In this document: positions 35,150 to 43,867 of the stretch, piece by piece
Position numbering within the stretch: the first letter of the stretch is position 1
Layout: every line of letters starts with the position of its first letter
DNA from: CAVTWD01 sp963738325
Lineage (GTDB): Bacteria; Actinomycetota; Acidimicrobiia; Acidimicrobiales; Ilumatobacteraceae
Reading direction: 5' to 3'
Length of the DNA stretch: 64,000 nucleotides
Assembly: GCA_963738325.1 (NCBI GenBank)
Contig: CAVTWD010000013.1
Location: forward strand, 62,001 to 126,000
Notes under the pieces: model-generated
What the model was told of the DNA's origin: nothing
What the model saw: only the letters and a program-made list of their open reading frames with translations
The model's database searches: none
Position numbers and translations under genes: made by a program

Positions 35150-36358
35150 TCAATAGACGGCGCCGGCGTCCTTCAGCCCGACGATGCCGTCCCAGTCGTA
35201 ACCCAGCTCGAGCAGCACTTCCTCGGTGTGCTGGCCCATCTCCGGGACCGGGCCTCCCGGTTGCGAGGTACTCGTCCCGAAGTCCACCGGCGTCGCCACG
35301 GCCGTCGTCTTCCCGCCGTCGGCCAACGGCGCGTCGACGAAACAGCCGGCGGCCGCGGCCTGCTCGTCGCTCACGAGATCATGGGTCGCCTGGACGGGCG
35401 ACCACCACACGCCTTCCCGGTCGAAGACCTCGGCCCACTCGTCGCGGGTCTGGCCAGCGAAGATCTCGTCGAGCAGCTCCACCAGCGCAGTGGCGTTGAC
35501 CGCTCGCGAGAAGAGATCGGCGAACCGCGGATCTTCGGCGAGGTCGGGCCGCCCGACGGCCCTCAGGACCGCCGGCCAGTGGCGATCTCCTTCGAGGCCG
35601 AGGAGCCAGAAGCGCCTCCCGTCGCTCGCCCCGTAGTCCACGATCAGGGGGTTGGGTGCGGTCTTGCGCGTCATCGGCACCGTCGGGAGCCCGGTGCGGA
35701 GGTTGATGCTCGTGTCCCAACCCATCATGTAGGCGCCGATCCGCAGCAGCGACGTGCTCACGAGCTGGCCTTCACCCGTTCGCTCGCGCACGAAGAGGGC
35801 GGCGGCGATCCCTGCGGCCGCGGCCAGCCCAGTCATGTGGTCGCCCATCCCGCCGCGCTGGTAGGGCAACGACGCCCCCTCGGGCGCCAGCGCCGCGGCG
35901 ACGCCGGCGCGTGACCAGAACGATCCGACGTCGTAGGCCGGCCGGTGACGTTCGGCGCCCTCCAACCCCAAGCCGGTGATGCTGGCGTAGATCAGGCGCG
36001 GCAGCCGGGCGGCGAGGGTCGGATGGTCGAGCCCGGCCCGCTCGAGCGCCTCGACCCGCAAGTTCGTCACGAAGACATCGGCGCGGTCGATGAGCTGCTG
36101 CAGGACCTCACGGCCCCGCCCGGTGGCATAGTCGAGCCCGATCGAGCGCTTTCCCCGGTTGTCGAGCTCGAAGGGCGGGTTCACGTCCCGCCCGGTCGCC
36201 ACCGCGAAGTAGACCGACATCCCACGGAAGGGGTCCCCCGCGAGCGGTTCGACCTTCACCACGTCGGCGCCCCAGTCGGCGAGGATCGCCGTGCAACTTG
36301 GCCCCGCCACCCAGAAGCCCAGTTCCACGACCTTGATGCCCTCCATCGGTCCGCTCAC
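35150..36358 (-). CDS. CaiB/BaiF type III CoA-transferase
   Basis: The ~402-residue product runs VSGPMEGIKVVELGFWVAGP, CTAILADWGADVVKVEPLAG and DVFVTNLRVEALERAGLD, with the catalytic-Asp-equivalent region reading TGEGQLVSTSLLRIG. Here the usual Asp after QLV is Ser, so the active-site carboxylate may be displaced or the protein may act differently. GTG 36358 is chosen at the start of conservation, although the frame is open to 36472. It diverges from a P450 gene across a CTCATGAG site. The enzyme would transfer CoA to a substrate acid, perhaps the P450 product. Confidence 0.83.
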   Translation of the reverse strand: MSGPMEGIKVVELGFWVAGPSCTAILADWGADVVKVEPLAGDPFRGMSVYFAVATGRDVNPPFELDNRGKRSIGLDYATGRGREVLQQLIDRADVFVTNLRVEALERAGLDHPTLAARLPRLIYASITGLGLEGAERHRPAYDVGSFWSRAGVAAALAPEGASLPYQRGGMGDHMTGLAAAAGIAAALFVRERTGEGQLVSTSLLRIGAYMMGWDTSINLRTGLPTVPMTRKTAPNPLIVDYGASDGRRFWLLGLEGDRHWPAVLRAVGRPDLAEDPRFADLFSRAVNATALVELLDEIFAGQTRDEWAEVFDREGVWWSPVQATHDLVSDEQAAAAGCFVDAPLADGGKTTAVATPVDFGTSTSQPGGPVPEMGQHTEEVLLELGYDWDGIVGLKDAGAVY

Positions 36359-36477
36359 GGCCACCCCCTGTCGTGACTCACCACGGTAGGTCGCGCCGAA
36401 GAGGTCGTCCTGGATCGCCCGGCCAGGGCCACGCCGGCCATCTGCCGCCGCGCCGCCGCGGCCGCCAGCCAAGCCGT

Positions 36478-36496
36478 ATTTCTCATGAGATATGAT
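36478..36496. promoter_or_regulatory. CTCATGAG operator and -10 element between CoA-transferase and P450 genes
   Basis: ATTTCTCATGAGATAT (36478-36493) has a perfect 10-bp core palindrome TCTCATGAGA and overlaps TATGAT (36491-36496), a good -10 for the P450 gene. The core matches the sites at 32889 and 32943, suggesting control by the same regulator. Confidence 0.6.
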
Positions 36497-36555
36497 GGAG
36501 GTGCCCCCCGCCCGACGCGGGTACCGTGACCCCGACCCGCGCTGACTGGAGAGCC

Positions 36556-37809
36556 GTGACCGACACCGATCGTGCCGAGCTCAGCCTGATGAGCCCGGAC
36601 GTCCAGAGCTGCCCCTGGGAGTTCTACCGCCAGCTCCACGAGCACTGCCCCGTCTACCGCATGCCGGAGACCGGCTTCTACCTGGTCACCAAGTGGGACG
36701 ACGTCCGCGCCCTGCTCGCGGACACCGACACCTTCTCCAGCCAGGCCAGTCCCGGCAAGGATCTCCAGCGCGAACGAGCCGAGCTGCGCCGGCGCATGCT
36801 GGCCGAGCGGGGTTGGGTGTATCGCCCGACCCTGCACCGCACCGACCCGCCCGAGCACACCCGCTTCCGCAGGCTCGTGAACCGCGCCTTCAGCCCGCGA
36901 CGGGTGCGCGAGCTGTCGCCTCACATCATCGAGGTGACGAACGGGCTCATCGACGCGTTCGCGGCCCGCGGCGAGTGCGAGTTCTTCGCCGAGTTCGCCC
37001 ACCCGCTGCCCGGAACGGTCATCGCCGAGCAGCTCGGGCTCGACCGCAGCCAGATCGGCACCTTCAAACGCTGGGGCGACGCCATGCTCGGGCCGACGGC
37101 CCGCCTGATGACCCAGGAGGAGACGGTCGCCGCGGTGGACCTCGAGCTCGAAGCGCAACACCACTTCGCTCGCGTCTTCGAGGCCCGACGGGCCGAGCCA
37201 CGAGATGACCTCATGTCGGCCCTCGTGCACGCGCACGAAGAGGACGAGGGCGAGACGCCGCTCACCATCGAGGAGCTGCTCGACCTCATGTTCCAGTTCA
37301 TCACCGGTGGGTTCGAGACGATCACGAGCGGCCTCGCCCACGCCATGTGGCTCGTCGTCCGCCATCCGGACCAGACCGCGATGTTGCGGGAGGACCGCAG
37401 CCTCATGAAGGGCTTCGTCGAGGAGGCGCTGCGCATCGAGAGCCCGGTGCAGGGCCAGTTCCGCATCGCCACCCGCGACACCGAGATCGGCGGCGTCCCC
37501 ATCCCCGCCGGCGCCGCCATCGTGGCGAGGTTCGGGGCGGCCAACCACGACCCCGACGAGTTCCCGGAGCCCGAGCGCTTCGACATCCGCCGCGCCAACG
37601 CCGCCAACCACCTCGCCTTCGGCGCGGGCGTCCACTACTGCATCGGCGCGCCCCTCGCCCGCCAGGAGATCCAGCTGGCCTTCTCGACCCTGCTCGACCG
37701 GTTGGAGGACATCGAGCTGGCCCGGCCCCTGCCCGAGCCCGCGCATCATCCGAGCCTCTTCTACCTCCCGATGCGCGAGCTGCCGATTCGCTTCAAGGCC
37801 GTCGCCTGA
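36556..37809 (+). CDS. Cytochrome P450
   Basis: The 417-residue class I bacterial P450 activates O2 to hydroxylate an organic substrate. The heme-binding loop reads FGAGVHYCIGAPLARQE with the Cys ligand near residue 359. The ExxR motif is EALRIES, and the I-helix reads MFQFITGGFETITSG: the usual acidic-Thr pair appears as E-T. GTG 36556 has GGAGAG just upstream; an in-frame GTG at 36526 is less well placed. No redox partner (ferredoxin or reductase) is adjacent. It is divergent from a CoA-transferase and likely shares its regulator. The 3' end faces the SDR gene across repeat copy A. Confidence 0.92.
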   Translation: MTDTDRAELSLMSPDVQSCPWEFYRQLHEHCPVYRMPETGFYLVTKWDDVRALLADTDTFSSQASPGKDLQRERAELRRRMLAERGWVYRPTLHRTDPPEHTRFRRLVNRAFSPRRVRELSPHIIEVTNGLIDAFAARGECEFFAEFAHPLPGTVIAEQLGLDRSQIGTFKRWGDAMLGPTARLMTQEETVAAVDLELEAQHHFARVFEARRAEPRDDLMSALVHAHEEDEGETPLTIEELLDLMFQFITGGFETITSGLAHAMWLVVRHPDQTAMLREDRSLMKGFVEEALRIESPVQGQFRIATRDTEIGGVPIPAGAAIVARFGAANHDPDEFPEPERFDIRRANAANHLAFGAGVHYCIGAPLARQEIQLAFSTLLDRLEDIELARPLPEPAHHPSLFYLPMRELPIRFKAVA

Positions 37810-37840
37810 CCCGAGGAGATCTGCCCCCTCGTACTACTCG

Positions 37841-37985
37841 GGTGCCCCACCTCGGGATGTCGTGACAAGTCTTCGTAGGTCGATCCGGCTTGGCTGGACG
37901 TCAGGATTGGTGGGGTCGGCCCGCCATCCAGGTCGGCCGGCGTACGCATCTCTACGGGGGGAAGGTCTCCTTCCCCCCGTCGCTA
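37841..37985 (-). repeat. Dispersed hairpin element, copy A (reverse orientation)
   Basis: On the minus strand the element begins with a perfect 12-bp hairpin (ACGGGGGGAAGG, 37954-37965, loop of 3, CCTTCCCCCCGT, 37969-37980) and continues to CCGGATCGACC and CTTGTCACGACATCCC at about 37887-37854. Copies B (49283-49364) and C (62361-62479) have the same order of blocks. The hairpin lies between two convergent genes and may also terminate transcription. Confidence 0.7.
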
Positions 37986-38735
37986 GAGGTGGGGGACGGC
38001 CCCGCCGTCGACGGTGATGGTCTGGCCGGTCACCCACGCGGCGCCGTCACCCACGAGATAGCGCAACGTCCCCACCAGCTCCCGGGGTTCGGCTCGGGTG
38101 GGGATGGCGGCTCGGCGGATCATCTCCTCCCGGAGCGGCTCCGGTACGACCTTCATCGTGGCCTCGGTGTGGATCGCGCCCGGGGCGATGGCGTTGACGG
38201 TGATGCCGTGGCGGCCGAGCTCGTGGGCGAGTCCCTGGGTGAGGCCGATCAAGGCGAGCTTCGAGCAGGCGTAGTGCGAGCCGCGTCCCATGTAGGCACC
38301 CACCGATGACTGGTTCACGACGCGTCCCCACTGGGCTTCGATCATCATCGGCGCGATCGCCTGGGTGCACAGCAGCGGGCCCTCGAGGTTCACCGCGAAC
38401 ACGTGACGCCAATACGAGATGTCGCACTCGAGGAGCGAGCCGGCGCGGAGGTCTTCGTAGACGGCCGCGTTGTTGACGAGGATGTGCGCAGCGCCGAAGC
38501 GCGCCCGTACCGCGCCGGCCATGGCCAGCGTGCTCTCGCGATCGCTGACGTCGACCTCGACGGCGAACCCGGTGGCGCCCACCGCCTCGACGAGGTCCAC
38601 CGTTTCCTGCGCGCCCTGCGCCTTCAGGTCGGCGACCACGACGCTGGCGCCGTCCTCGGCCAGTGCGAGGGCGTAGGCGCGCCCGATGCCTTGAGCCGCT
38701 CCGGTCACCACGGCCACGCGCCCCTCGAGGCTCAT
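37983..38735 (-). CDS. SDR-family NAD(P)-dependent oxidoreductase
   Basis: The 250-residue short-chain dehydrogenase has cofactor motif VTGAAQGIGRAYALAL, an acidic end of beta2 (VADLKAQG) that suggests NAD preference, LVNNAAVYE, the catalytic Ser in VNQSSVGAYMG and YACSK. The C-terminus has TITVDGGAV. ATG 38735 overlaps the upstream xanthine-dehydrogenase-type gene stop by 4 bp (ATGA); the frame is open far upstream but is antisense or out of context there. Together with that gene and the SnoaL-like gene it forms a three-gene coupled operon. Repeat copy A starts right at its stop codon. Confidence 0.9.
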   Translation of the reverse strand: MSLEGRVAVVTGAAQGIGRAYALALAEDGASVVVADLKAQGAQETVDLVEAVGATGFAVEVDVSDRESTLAMAGAVRARFGAAHILVNNAAVYEDLRAGSLLECDISYWRHVFAVNLEGPLLCTQAIAPMMIEAQWGRVVNQSSVGAYMGRGSHYACSKLALIGLTQGLAHELGRHGITVNAIAPGAIHTEATMKVVPEPLREEMIRRAAIPTRAEPRELVGTLRYLVGDGAAWVTGQTITVDGGAVPHL

Positions 38736-41071
38736 GCTCGTTCCTCCCCATCTTCCGAGCCGGCCAGCGCCCTCAGGACAACCGAAGGGGTGACCGGGAG
38801 CTCTGCGAATGAGGCGCCCAGGGGGGCGAGCGCGTCGGCCACGGCGTTGGCGACTGCGGCGGGCGCACCGATCGCCCCACCCTCCCCCATGCCCTTGAAC
38901 CCGCCGGGCACGGCAGAGGGCGTCTCGAGGTGACCGACGTCGATCGGGGGAACGTCGGCCGCGGTCGGCAGCAGGTAGTCGAGGAACGTCGTGGTCAGCG
39001 GGTTCCCGACGTCGTCGTAGACGAAGTTCTCGAGCAGCGCGCCGCCGATCCCCTGGGCCACCCCGCCTGCGATCTGGCCGTCCACGACCATGGGATTGAT
39101 GATCGTGCCGCAGTCCTCCCCGACCGCGTAATGGCGCAGCGAGACGACGCCCGTCTCGATGTCGACCTCGCACGTGCACGCGTGGGCGGCGTTCGACCAC
39201 GTGTAGGGATGCGGCGGGCGGTACCGCACCGCGACTTCGAGGCTGCGGTCGTTGTCGGCGACGGCTTCCGGGCGCCGGTGCACGGTGGCGGCGATGTCCG
39301 CGAGGCTCACCGTGCGGGCGGGGGTGCCCCGCACGGACACGATCCCGCGGGCCAGCTCGAGATCCTCGGGCGCGGCCTCGAGGTGATCGGCGGCAAGCCG
39401 AAGCACTCGCTCCCGCAACTCGATCGACGCGGCGCGCGCGGCACCGCCCGATACCACCGCGCCGCGGCTGCCGCCGGAGCCGTGGCCCCACGGTGACGAG
39501 GCGGTGTCGCCCTGGTGGAAGACCACGTCGTCGAGCTCGCAGCCGAGGTGCTCCGCCACGATCTGGGGGATCGTCGTCTCCAGGCTGTTGCCCGTGCTGC
39601 CGGTGCCCATGTGGACGTTGACCACACCACTCGGCTCGATTCGGATGGTGGCCTGGTCGGAGCCCAGGATACCGACACCCATCCCGGTGGGCTCGACGAA
39701 CAGTGACAGCCCGACGCCGAGGTAGCGACCCTCGGCCCGCGCCCTGCGCTGCTCGTCGCGGAAGGCTGTGTACCCGATGAGCTCGGCGGCGATGTCGAGG
39801 GTCTCACCCGGGGTCACCCCCACGAAGGTGGCGCTGGTGGCCGCGGTGTAGGGCAGGTCGCCGGCCCTCAGCACGTTGCGACGGCGCAGCTCCAACGGGT
39901 CGATGCCGAGCTCGCGGGCGGCGTGGTCGAAGAGCTGTTCGCGAAGCACCGTCTCGAACAGCCAAGGGCCGCGGTAGGCGGTGCGCCCACACGTGTTCGT
40001 GTAGACGGCCCGGCCGCGGTAGAAGAGCTTCGGCACACGATAGGGACCGGGGAGAAGGCGGCGGATCGTTCCCGTCGAGCTCGAGGTGCCGCCTACCGGA
40101 AAGGCGCCGACGTCCTCGACGTGCTCGGCCCGCATGGCCAGGAGGCGACCGTCCGGGTCGAAGGCCATGGACACGGTGGCGTCGTCGGCACGCGCGTGGC
40201 CGGCGGCGAGCAGGTTCTCCTGGCGGTCCTCGATCCACTGCACGGGTCGGCCGAGCCGGTGAGCGGCGAGCACGACGCAGGCCTCGTCAGGGGTCAGGAA
40301 GATCTTCATGCCGAAGCCACCCCCGACGTCACCCGCTATGGCCCGCACGTGATGCTCGGGAATGCGGAGGAGCCTGGCGCACGCCGCCCTCACCTCGTGG
40401 GTGTTCTGGGTCGACGACCACACCTGCAGCTCGGGCGTCCACGGGTCCCAGTCGGCCACGATCCCGCGCGGCTCCATCGGCACGTTCGTGGCCCGCCCCT
40501 GCTGGAACCGCCTCGTCACGACGTGGGCGGCCTCGGCGCACACCGCCGCCCACGCCGCCTCGTCGAGGGCATCGACCGACGCCGCAAGGTTCGTCCCGAG
40601 CTCGGGATGCACGAGCTCGCGGTCAGAGAGCGCTTCCTCGAACGAGAGGACGGGGGCAGCCGGCGAGACGTCGAGCTCCACCAAGCCCGCGGCGTCCTCG
40701 GCCACGTACCGATCCTCCGCCACGACGATCGCCACCGGGTCACCGACGAAGCGCACTTCCTCGTCCGCCAGTGGCCGCAGTGGCGGCCCCGGCGCGCCTT
40801 CGTACATCGTGGCCCACATCGGGCCGGCACCGGCGTTGAGGTCGGCGGCCACGAACACGGCGTGCACGCCCGGCAGGGCGCGAGCGGCACCGACATCGAG
40901 GTGCTCGATGACGCCACGGGCCACGTCGCTGCGCACGAACGCGGCCTGGAGCATCCGGGGACGGGTCACGTCCGCGACGTACCGTCCGTGACCGCTCAGC
41001 ATGCGGGCGTCCTCACGCCTCGGGATGGCCCGGCCGACGAAGCGGGCGGCGCCGTCGCCGGCCGCCGTCAT
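38732..41071 (-). CDS. Xanthine dehydrogenase-family molybdopterin-binding (large) subunit
   Basis: The 779-residue molybdenum hydroxylase large subunit has an N-terminal hammerhead domain (VGRAIPRREDARMLSGHGRY) and a molybdopterin-cytosine-dinucleotide domain: DVGGGFGMKIFLT, GRTAYRGPWLFET and GHGSGGSRGAVVSGGA. The catalytic Glu is in GMGEGGAIGAPAAV near the C-terminus. Such enzymes hydroxylate ring or aldehyde carbons using water. The usual FAD and 2Fe-2S subunits are not encoded anywhere in this window, so partners must lie elsewhere. It is coupled by 4-bp overlaps to the SnoaL-like gene before and the SDR gene after. Confidence 0.92.
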   Translation of the reverse strand: MTAAGDGAARFVGRAIPRREDARMLSGHGRYVADVTRPRMLQAAFVRSDVARGVIEHLDVGAARALPGVHAVFVAADLNAGAGPMWATMYEGAPGPPLRPLADEEVRFVGDPVAIVVAEDRYVAEDAAGLVELDVSPAAPVLSFEEALSDRELVHPELGTNLAASVDALDEAAWAAVCAEAAHVVTRRFQQGRATNVPMEPRGIVADWDPWTPELQVWSSTQNTHEVRAACARLLRIPEHHVRAIAGDVGGGFGMKIFLTPDEACVVLAAHRLGRPVQWIEDRQENLLAAGHARADDATVSMAFDPDGRLLAMRAEHVEDVGAFPVGGTSSSTGTIRRLLPGPYRVPKLFYRGRAVYTNTCGRTAYRGPWLFETVLREQLFDHAARELGIDPLELRRRNVLRAGDLPYTAATSATFVGVTPGETLDIAAELIGYTAFRDEQRRARAEGRYLGVGLSLFVEPTGMGVGILGSDQATIRIEPSGVVNVHMGTGSTGNSLETTIPQIVAEHLGCELDDVVFHQGDTASSPWGHGSGGSRGAVVSGGAARAASIELRERVLRLAADHLEAAPEDLELARGIVSVRGTPARTVSLADIAATVHRRPEAVADNDRSLEVAVRYRPPHPYTWSNAAHACTCEVDIETGVVSLRHYAVGEDCGTIINPMVVDGQIAGGVAQGIGGALLENFVYDDVGNPLTTTFLDYLLPTAADVPPIDVGHLETPSAVPGGFKGMGEGGAIGAPAAVANAVADALAPLGASFAELPVTPSVVLRALAGSEDGEERA

Positions 41072-41532
41072 GATGGCCCTTGCGGAACTCGAGAGGCTTC
41101 CTGACCGTGGCGGGTCTCGCGCCAGCCCACCTCCATGACCTTGTTCGTGATCTTCCAGGCGCCGTCGATACGACGCAGTTGGTCGTGGTAGCGGGCGATG
41201 ATCACCCTCACCTGGTTGGGCTCGGCCGCGGTGATCTGATGCGACGTGTGGTACGTGAGGGCCGAGGCGGTGTCGCCGTCGATGTCGATGTGGTACACGG
41301 ACAGGAAGTGGTGCTGGAAGCGGCGCTCCTCGCCGTGACCCTCGATCCAGGAGACGATGGCGTCGGCTCCACGCATCTCGTCGCGCTCTCCGTAGCGGGC
41401 GACGGCATCGTCGGCGAAGACCGCCCGCACGGTGGCGTAGTCCTTGCGGTCGATGCTGCTCGCGTACCGATACAGGGTGTCGGTGATGGCCTGTCGGTCA
41501 ATGAGGGCCTGGAGAGCGGGGTCCCGGTCCAT
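41068..41532 (-). CDS. SnoaL/NTF2-like protein
   Basis: The 154-residue alpha+beta-cone protein (RQAITDTLYRYASSIDRKDY, FADDAVARYGERDEMRG, YHIDIDGDTASALTYHTSHQ) resembles SnoaL-like isomerases, dehydratases and NTF2-fold proteins. His and Asp residues line the likely pocket, but no specific function can be assigned. ATG 41532 is chosen because conservation starts there; upstream in-frame sequence is antisense to the TetR promoter region. First gene of the SnoaL-XDH-SDR operon; its stop overlaps the XDH start by 4 bp. Divergent from a TetR gene. Confidence 0.83.
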   Translation of the reverse strand: MDRDPALQALIDRQAITDTLYRYASSIDRKDYATVRAVFADDAVARYGERDEMRGADAIVSWIEGHGEERRFQHHFLSVYHIDIDGDTASALTYHTSHQITAAEPNQVRVIIARYHDQLRRIDGAWKITNKVMEVGWRETRHGQEASRVPQGPS

Positions 41533-41686
41533 GGGCGAGGCAGCTCCTCGTTGTCGTGGGAAGCCCCACGAGCCGTGCGTCGGTACGACCGTATTCGATC
41601 CACCAGAGCCGCACCGCGGCGTTGTGCGCCACGCTGACCTGCTGTCGGACACGGTGCGCGACTGACTTCTGTAGCCTCGCCGACCG

Positions 41687-42316
41687 ATGACTGCGGCGAG
41701 GGCGCGGGACGGTCGCCAGGCGAACCGGGTCGCCCCAGCCGCCGCTCGGCGCGAAGACACCAGAGTGCGTCAGACCGAGCGCACCGTGTTCGCCGCCACC
41801 CTCGCCCTGGTGGCGGAGCTGGGCCCGGCCGCGGTGACGATCGAACGGGTGGCCGAGCGCAGTGGTGTGGCCCGCAGCACGATCTACCGACGGTGGTCCG
41901 ACGTCAATCAGCTCTTCCTGGACGCCTTCGACGAGTTCACCCGCCTTTCCCCCTTGTCGCTCACGGGAGACCTCGTGACCGACCTCCGCGCCTTCGCCCG
42001 ACACTACGGCCGTGAGCTCGACGACCCGTCGTTCTTCAGCGTGATGATCTTCCTCATGGACGCGTCCCTGGGTTCGAAGGAGTACCGCGCCCGCTACCGG
42101 GCCATCGCTCGCCAGCGCCAGCGTCGTGGGGCCGCCATCGTGCGAGCGGCGGTGGCCGCCGGGGAGCTGCCGCCCGACACCGACGCCGCCGCCCTGGCCG
42201 ACGCCATCATGGCGCCGCTGTTCCAGCAGCGCGCCGCGAAGCACGTCCCCGTCACCGACGCCGACGCCGACGAGGCCGTCCGCTCGGCCCTGGCCGCGCT
42301 GGACGCCGGGCGCTGA
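41687..42316 (+). CDS. TetR/AcrR-family transcriptional regulator
   Basis: The 209-residue regulator has the helix-turn-helix at ~30-75 (ERTVFAATLALVAELGPAAV, ERVAERSGVARSTIYRRW) and a TetR_C-type helical ligand domain. It resembles the TetR at 43190-43867 (both have SGVARSTIYRRW), suggesting duplication. It lies between the divergent SnoaL-XDH-SDR operon and a downstream SDR gene. GTTGTGCGC-type half-sites occur in both flanking intergenic regions (41621-41629 and, inverted, 42344-42352), so it probably controls both. Confidence 0.87.
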   Translation: MTAARARDGRQANRVAPAAARREDTRVRQTERTVFAATLALVAELGPAAVTIERVAERSGVARSTIYRRWSDVNQLFLDAFDEFTRLSPLSLTGDLVTDLRAFARHYGRELDDPSFFSVMIFLMDASLGSKEYRARYRAIARQRQRRGAAIVRAAVAAGELPPDTDAAALADAIMAPLFQQRAAKHVPVTDADADEAVRSALAALDAGR

Positions 42317-42336
42317 CTCCCGGGCCGTGTGCAACA

Positions 42337-42353
42337 CGTTGTCGCGCACAACG
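42337..42353. promoter_or_regulatory. TetR-operator-like palindrome before the SDR gene
   Basis: CGTTGT (42337-42342) and ACAACG (42348-42353) are perfect arms around CGCGC, about 90 bp upstream of the SDR start. The inverted half GTTGTGCGC recurs at 41621-41629 upstream of the TetR gene. Autoregulation plus control of the SDR is inferred. Confidence 0.5.
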
Positions 42354-42441
42354 ACCACGCGTAGCATGCGGCTGGACTCGGCCGCCTCGGCGGCGGCAGG
42401 GATGACACGACTCCGGCGCCCGCGACAAGGAGGCCTTCGAG

Positions 42442-43233
42442 ATGCTGGACGGGAAGATCTGCCTCGTCACCGGCGCCGCCAACGGCATCGGACGGGCCAC
42501 CGCCATCGAGATGGCTCGGCGCGGCGCGGCCGGTGTCGTGCTGGCCGACATCGACGCCGACCTTGGCGAAGCGGCCGCCGCGGAGGTGCGCGCCGCGGGA
42601 GCCGACGTCCGGTTCGTGCGCACCGACGTCACCAGCTCGAGCGACATCCAAGCGCTCATCGCGCAGGCCGAAGCCGCCTTCGGCGGTCTCGACGTCTTGC
42701 ACAACAACGTGGGCGTGCTCGAAGCCAACTTCACCGAAGAGCTCACCGTCGACGTCTTGCCCGAGGAGGTGTGGGAGCGCGTCTACCAGGTGAACCTGCG
42801 CTCTTACTTCCTGGCCACCCGCTACGCCGCCGCCCTGCTGAAGCGCTCGACGCGAGGGCCCAACATCGTCAACACCGCGTCGGTCTCGGGGCTCGTCGCC
42901 TACCCGATGGGGCCGGCGTACGCGGCCACCAAGGGGGGCGTGATCCAGCTCACGAAGGCCACCGCGGTCGACCTGGCGCCCCTCGTGCGCTGCAACTGCG
43001 TCTGCCCGGCGGCCACCCAGACGGCGATGATGCAGCGCTACCTCGACGTGGCCGAGGACCCGAGCTACCTGCTCAAGATGATGACCGCTACCCATCTTGT
43101 GCCGAGGGCGGGCCGGCCGGAGGAGATCGCGGCCCTCGTCTGCTTCCTCGCGTCCGACGACGCCGCCTTCATCAACGGCGCCGCGTACGTCATCGACGGC
43201 GGGTCGCTGGCGTGGCGCGGGACGAACGCCTGA
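42442..43233 (+). CDS. SDR-family oxidoreductase
   Basis: The 263-residue short-chain dehydrogenase has VTGAANGIGRATAIEMAR, LADIDADLG (acidic, NAD-type), LHNNVGVLEAN in place of NNAG, the catalytic Ser in NTASVSGLV and YAATK. The C-terminus has AYVIDGGSLAW. ATG 42442 follows a ribosome-binding AAGGAGG. Its 3' end overlaps that of the convergent TetR gene by 44 bp. Likely an alcohol dehydrogenase of the same catabolic pathway, controlled by the TetR upstream. Confidence 0.9.
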   Translation: MLDGKICLVTGAANGIGRATAIEMARRGAAGVVLADIDADLGEAAAAEVRAAGADVRFVRTDVTSSSDIQALIAQAEAAFGGLDVLHNNVGVLEANFTEELTVDVLPEEVWERVYQVNLRSYFLATRYAAALLKRSTRGPNIVNTASVSGLVAYPMGPAYAATKGGVIQLTKATAVDLAPLVRCNCVCPAATQTAMMQRYLDVAEDPSYLLKMMTATHLVPRAGRPEEIAALVCFLASDDAAFINGAAYVIDGGSLAWRGTNA

Positions 43234-43867
43234 GCGCCGCTTCGTCCTCACGAGCTTCGAGGCACCGGACGGCGGGCGGGCTGCCGTACGTGCGGATGAT
43301 GTTCGGAACGGCGCGCACCGCTTCCTCCACCCGGATGAGGTCGTGCTTGGCCAGGCGGGTGTAGACGAGGGGGGCGCGCACCGCGTCCGCCGCGGCCCAC
43401 ACGTCGGTGTCGGGCCGGATCGTCCCCCGGTCGATGCCCGTCTGGAACACGGCCGCGCCCCGTGAGCCGGCCAGCGTGAACAGCTCGAGGTGGAGCTGGG
43501 CGTAGTGCTCGGACGCGGCGGCGTTGGCCATGAGGAAGACGGCGATCGAGAAGTAGGTGGGGTCGTTGAGGTGGGCGGCGGTGTCGGCGATGTAGTTGGC
43601 GAGGTCGGCTTCGAGGTCGCCAGTGACGACGTGCTCGCGTTGGTCGCGCAACTGGCTGAAGGCCTCGAAGTAGAGCCTGGGCAGATCGGGCCAGCGCCGG
43701 TAGATCGTGCTGCGGGCCACGCCGCTGCGCTCGGCGATGCGTTCCACGGTGATGGCCGACGACCCGTGCTCGGCCATCAGCGCCAACGTCGCCGCGAAGA
43801 CGAGCTGGCGGGTCTGCTCGATCCGGGGATCTTCGCGGCGGCGCGACGCGGTGGCGCCTCGCGGCAT
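43190..43867 (-). CDS. TetR/AcrR-family transcriptional regulator
   Basis: This 225-residue regulator resembles the one at 41687-42316: QLVFAATLALMAEHGSSAIT, then ERIAERSGVARSTIYRRWPD, with a helical ligand domain. The last ~15 residues (RRSSRATPATRRR) are antisense to the SDR 3' end and may be non-functional. ATG 43867 overlaps the upstream amidohydrolase stop (TGATG), so it is the last gene of the desulforedoxin-LLM-amidohydrolase operon and probably regulates it. Confidence 0.83.
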   Translation of the reverse strand: MPRGATASRRREDPRIEQTRQLVFAATLALMAEHGSSAITVERIAERSGVARSTIYRRWPDLPRLYFEAFSQLRDQREHVVTGDLEADLANYIADTAAHLNDPTYFSIAVFLMANAAASEHYAQLHLELFTLAGSRGAAVFQTGIDRGTIRPDTDVWAAADAVRAPLVYTRLAKHDLIRVEEAVRAVPNIIRTYGSPPAVRCLEAREDEAALRRSSRATPATRRR

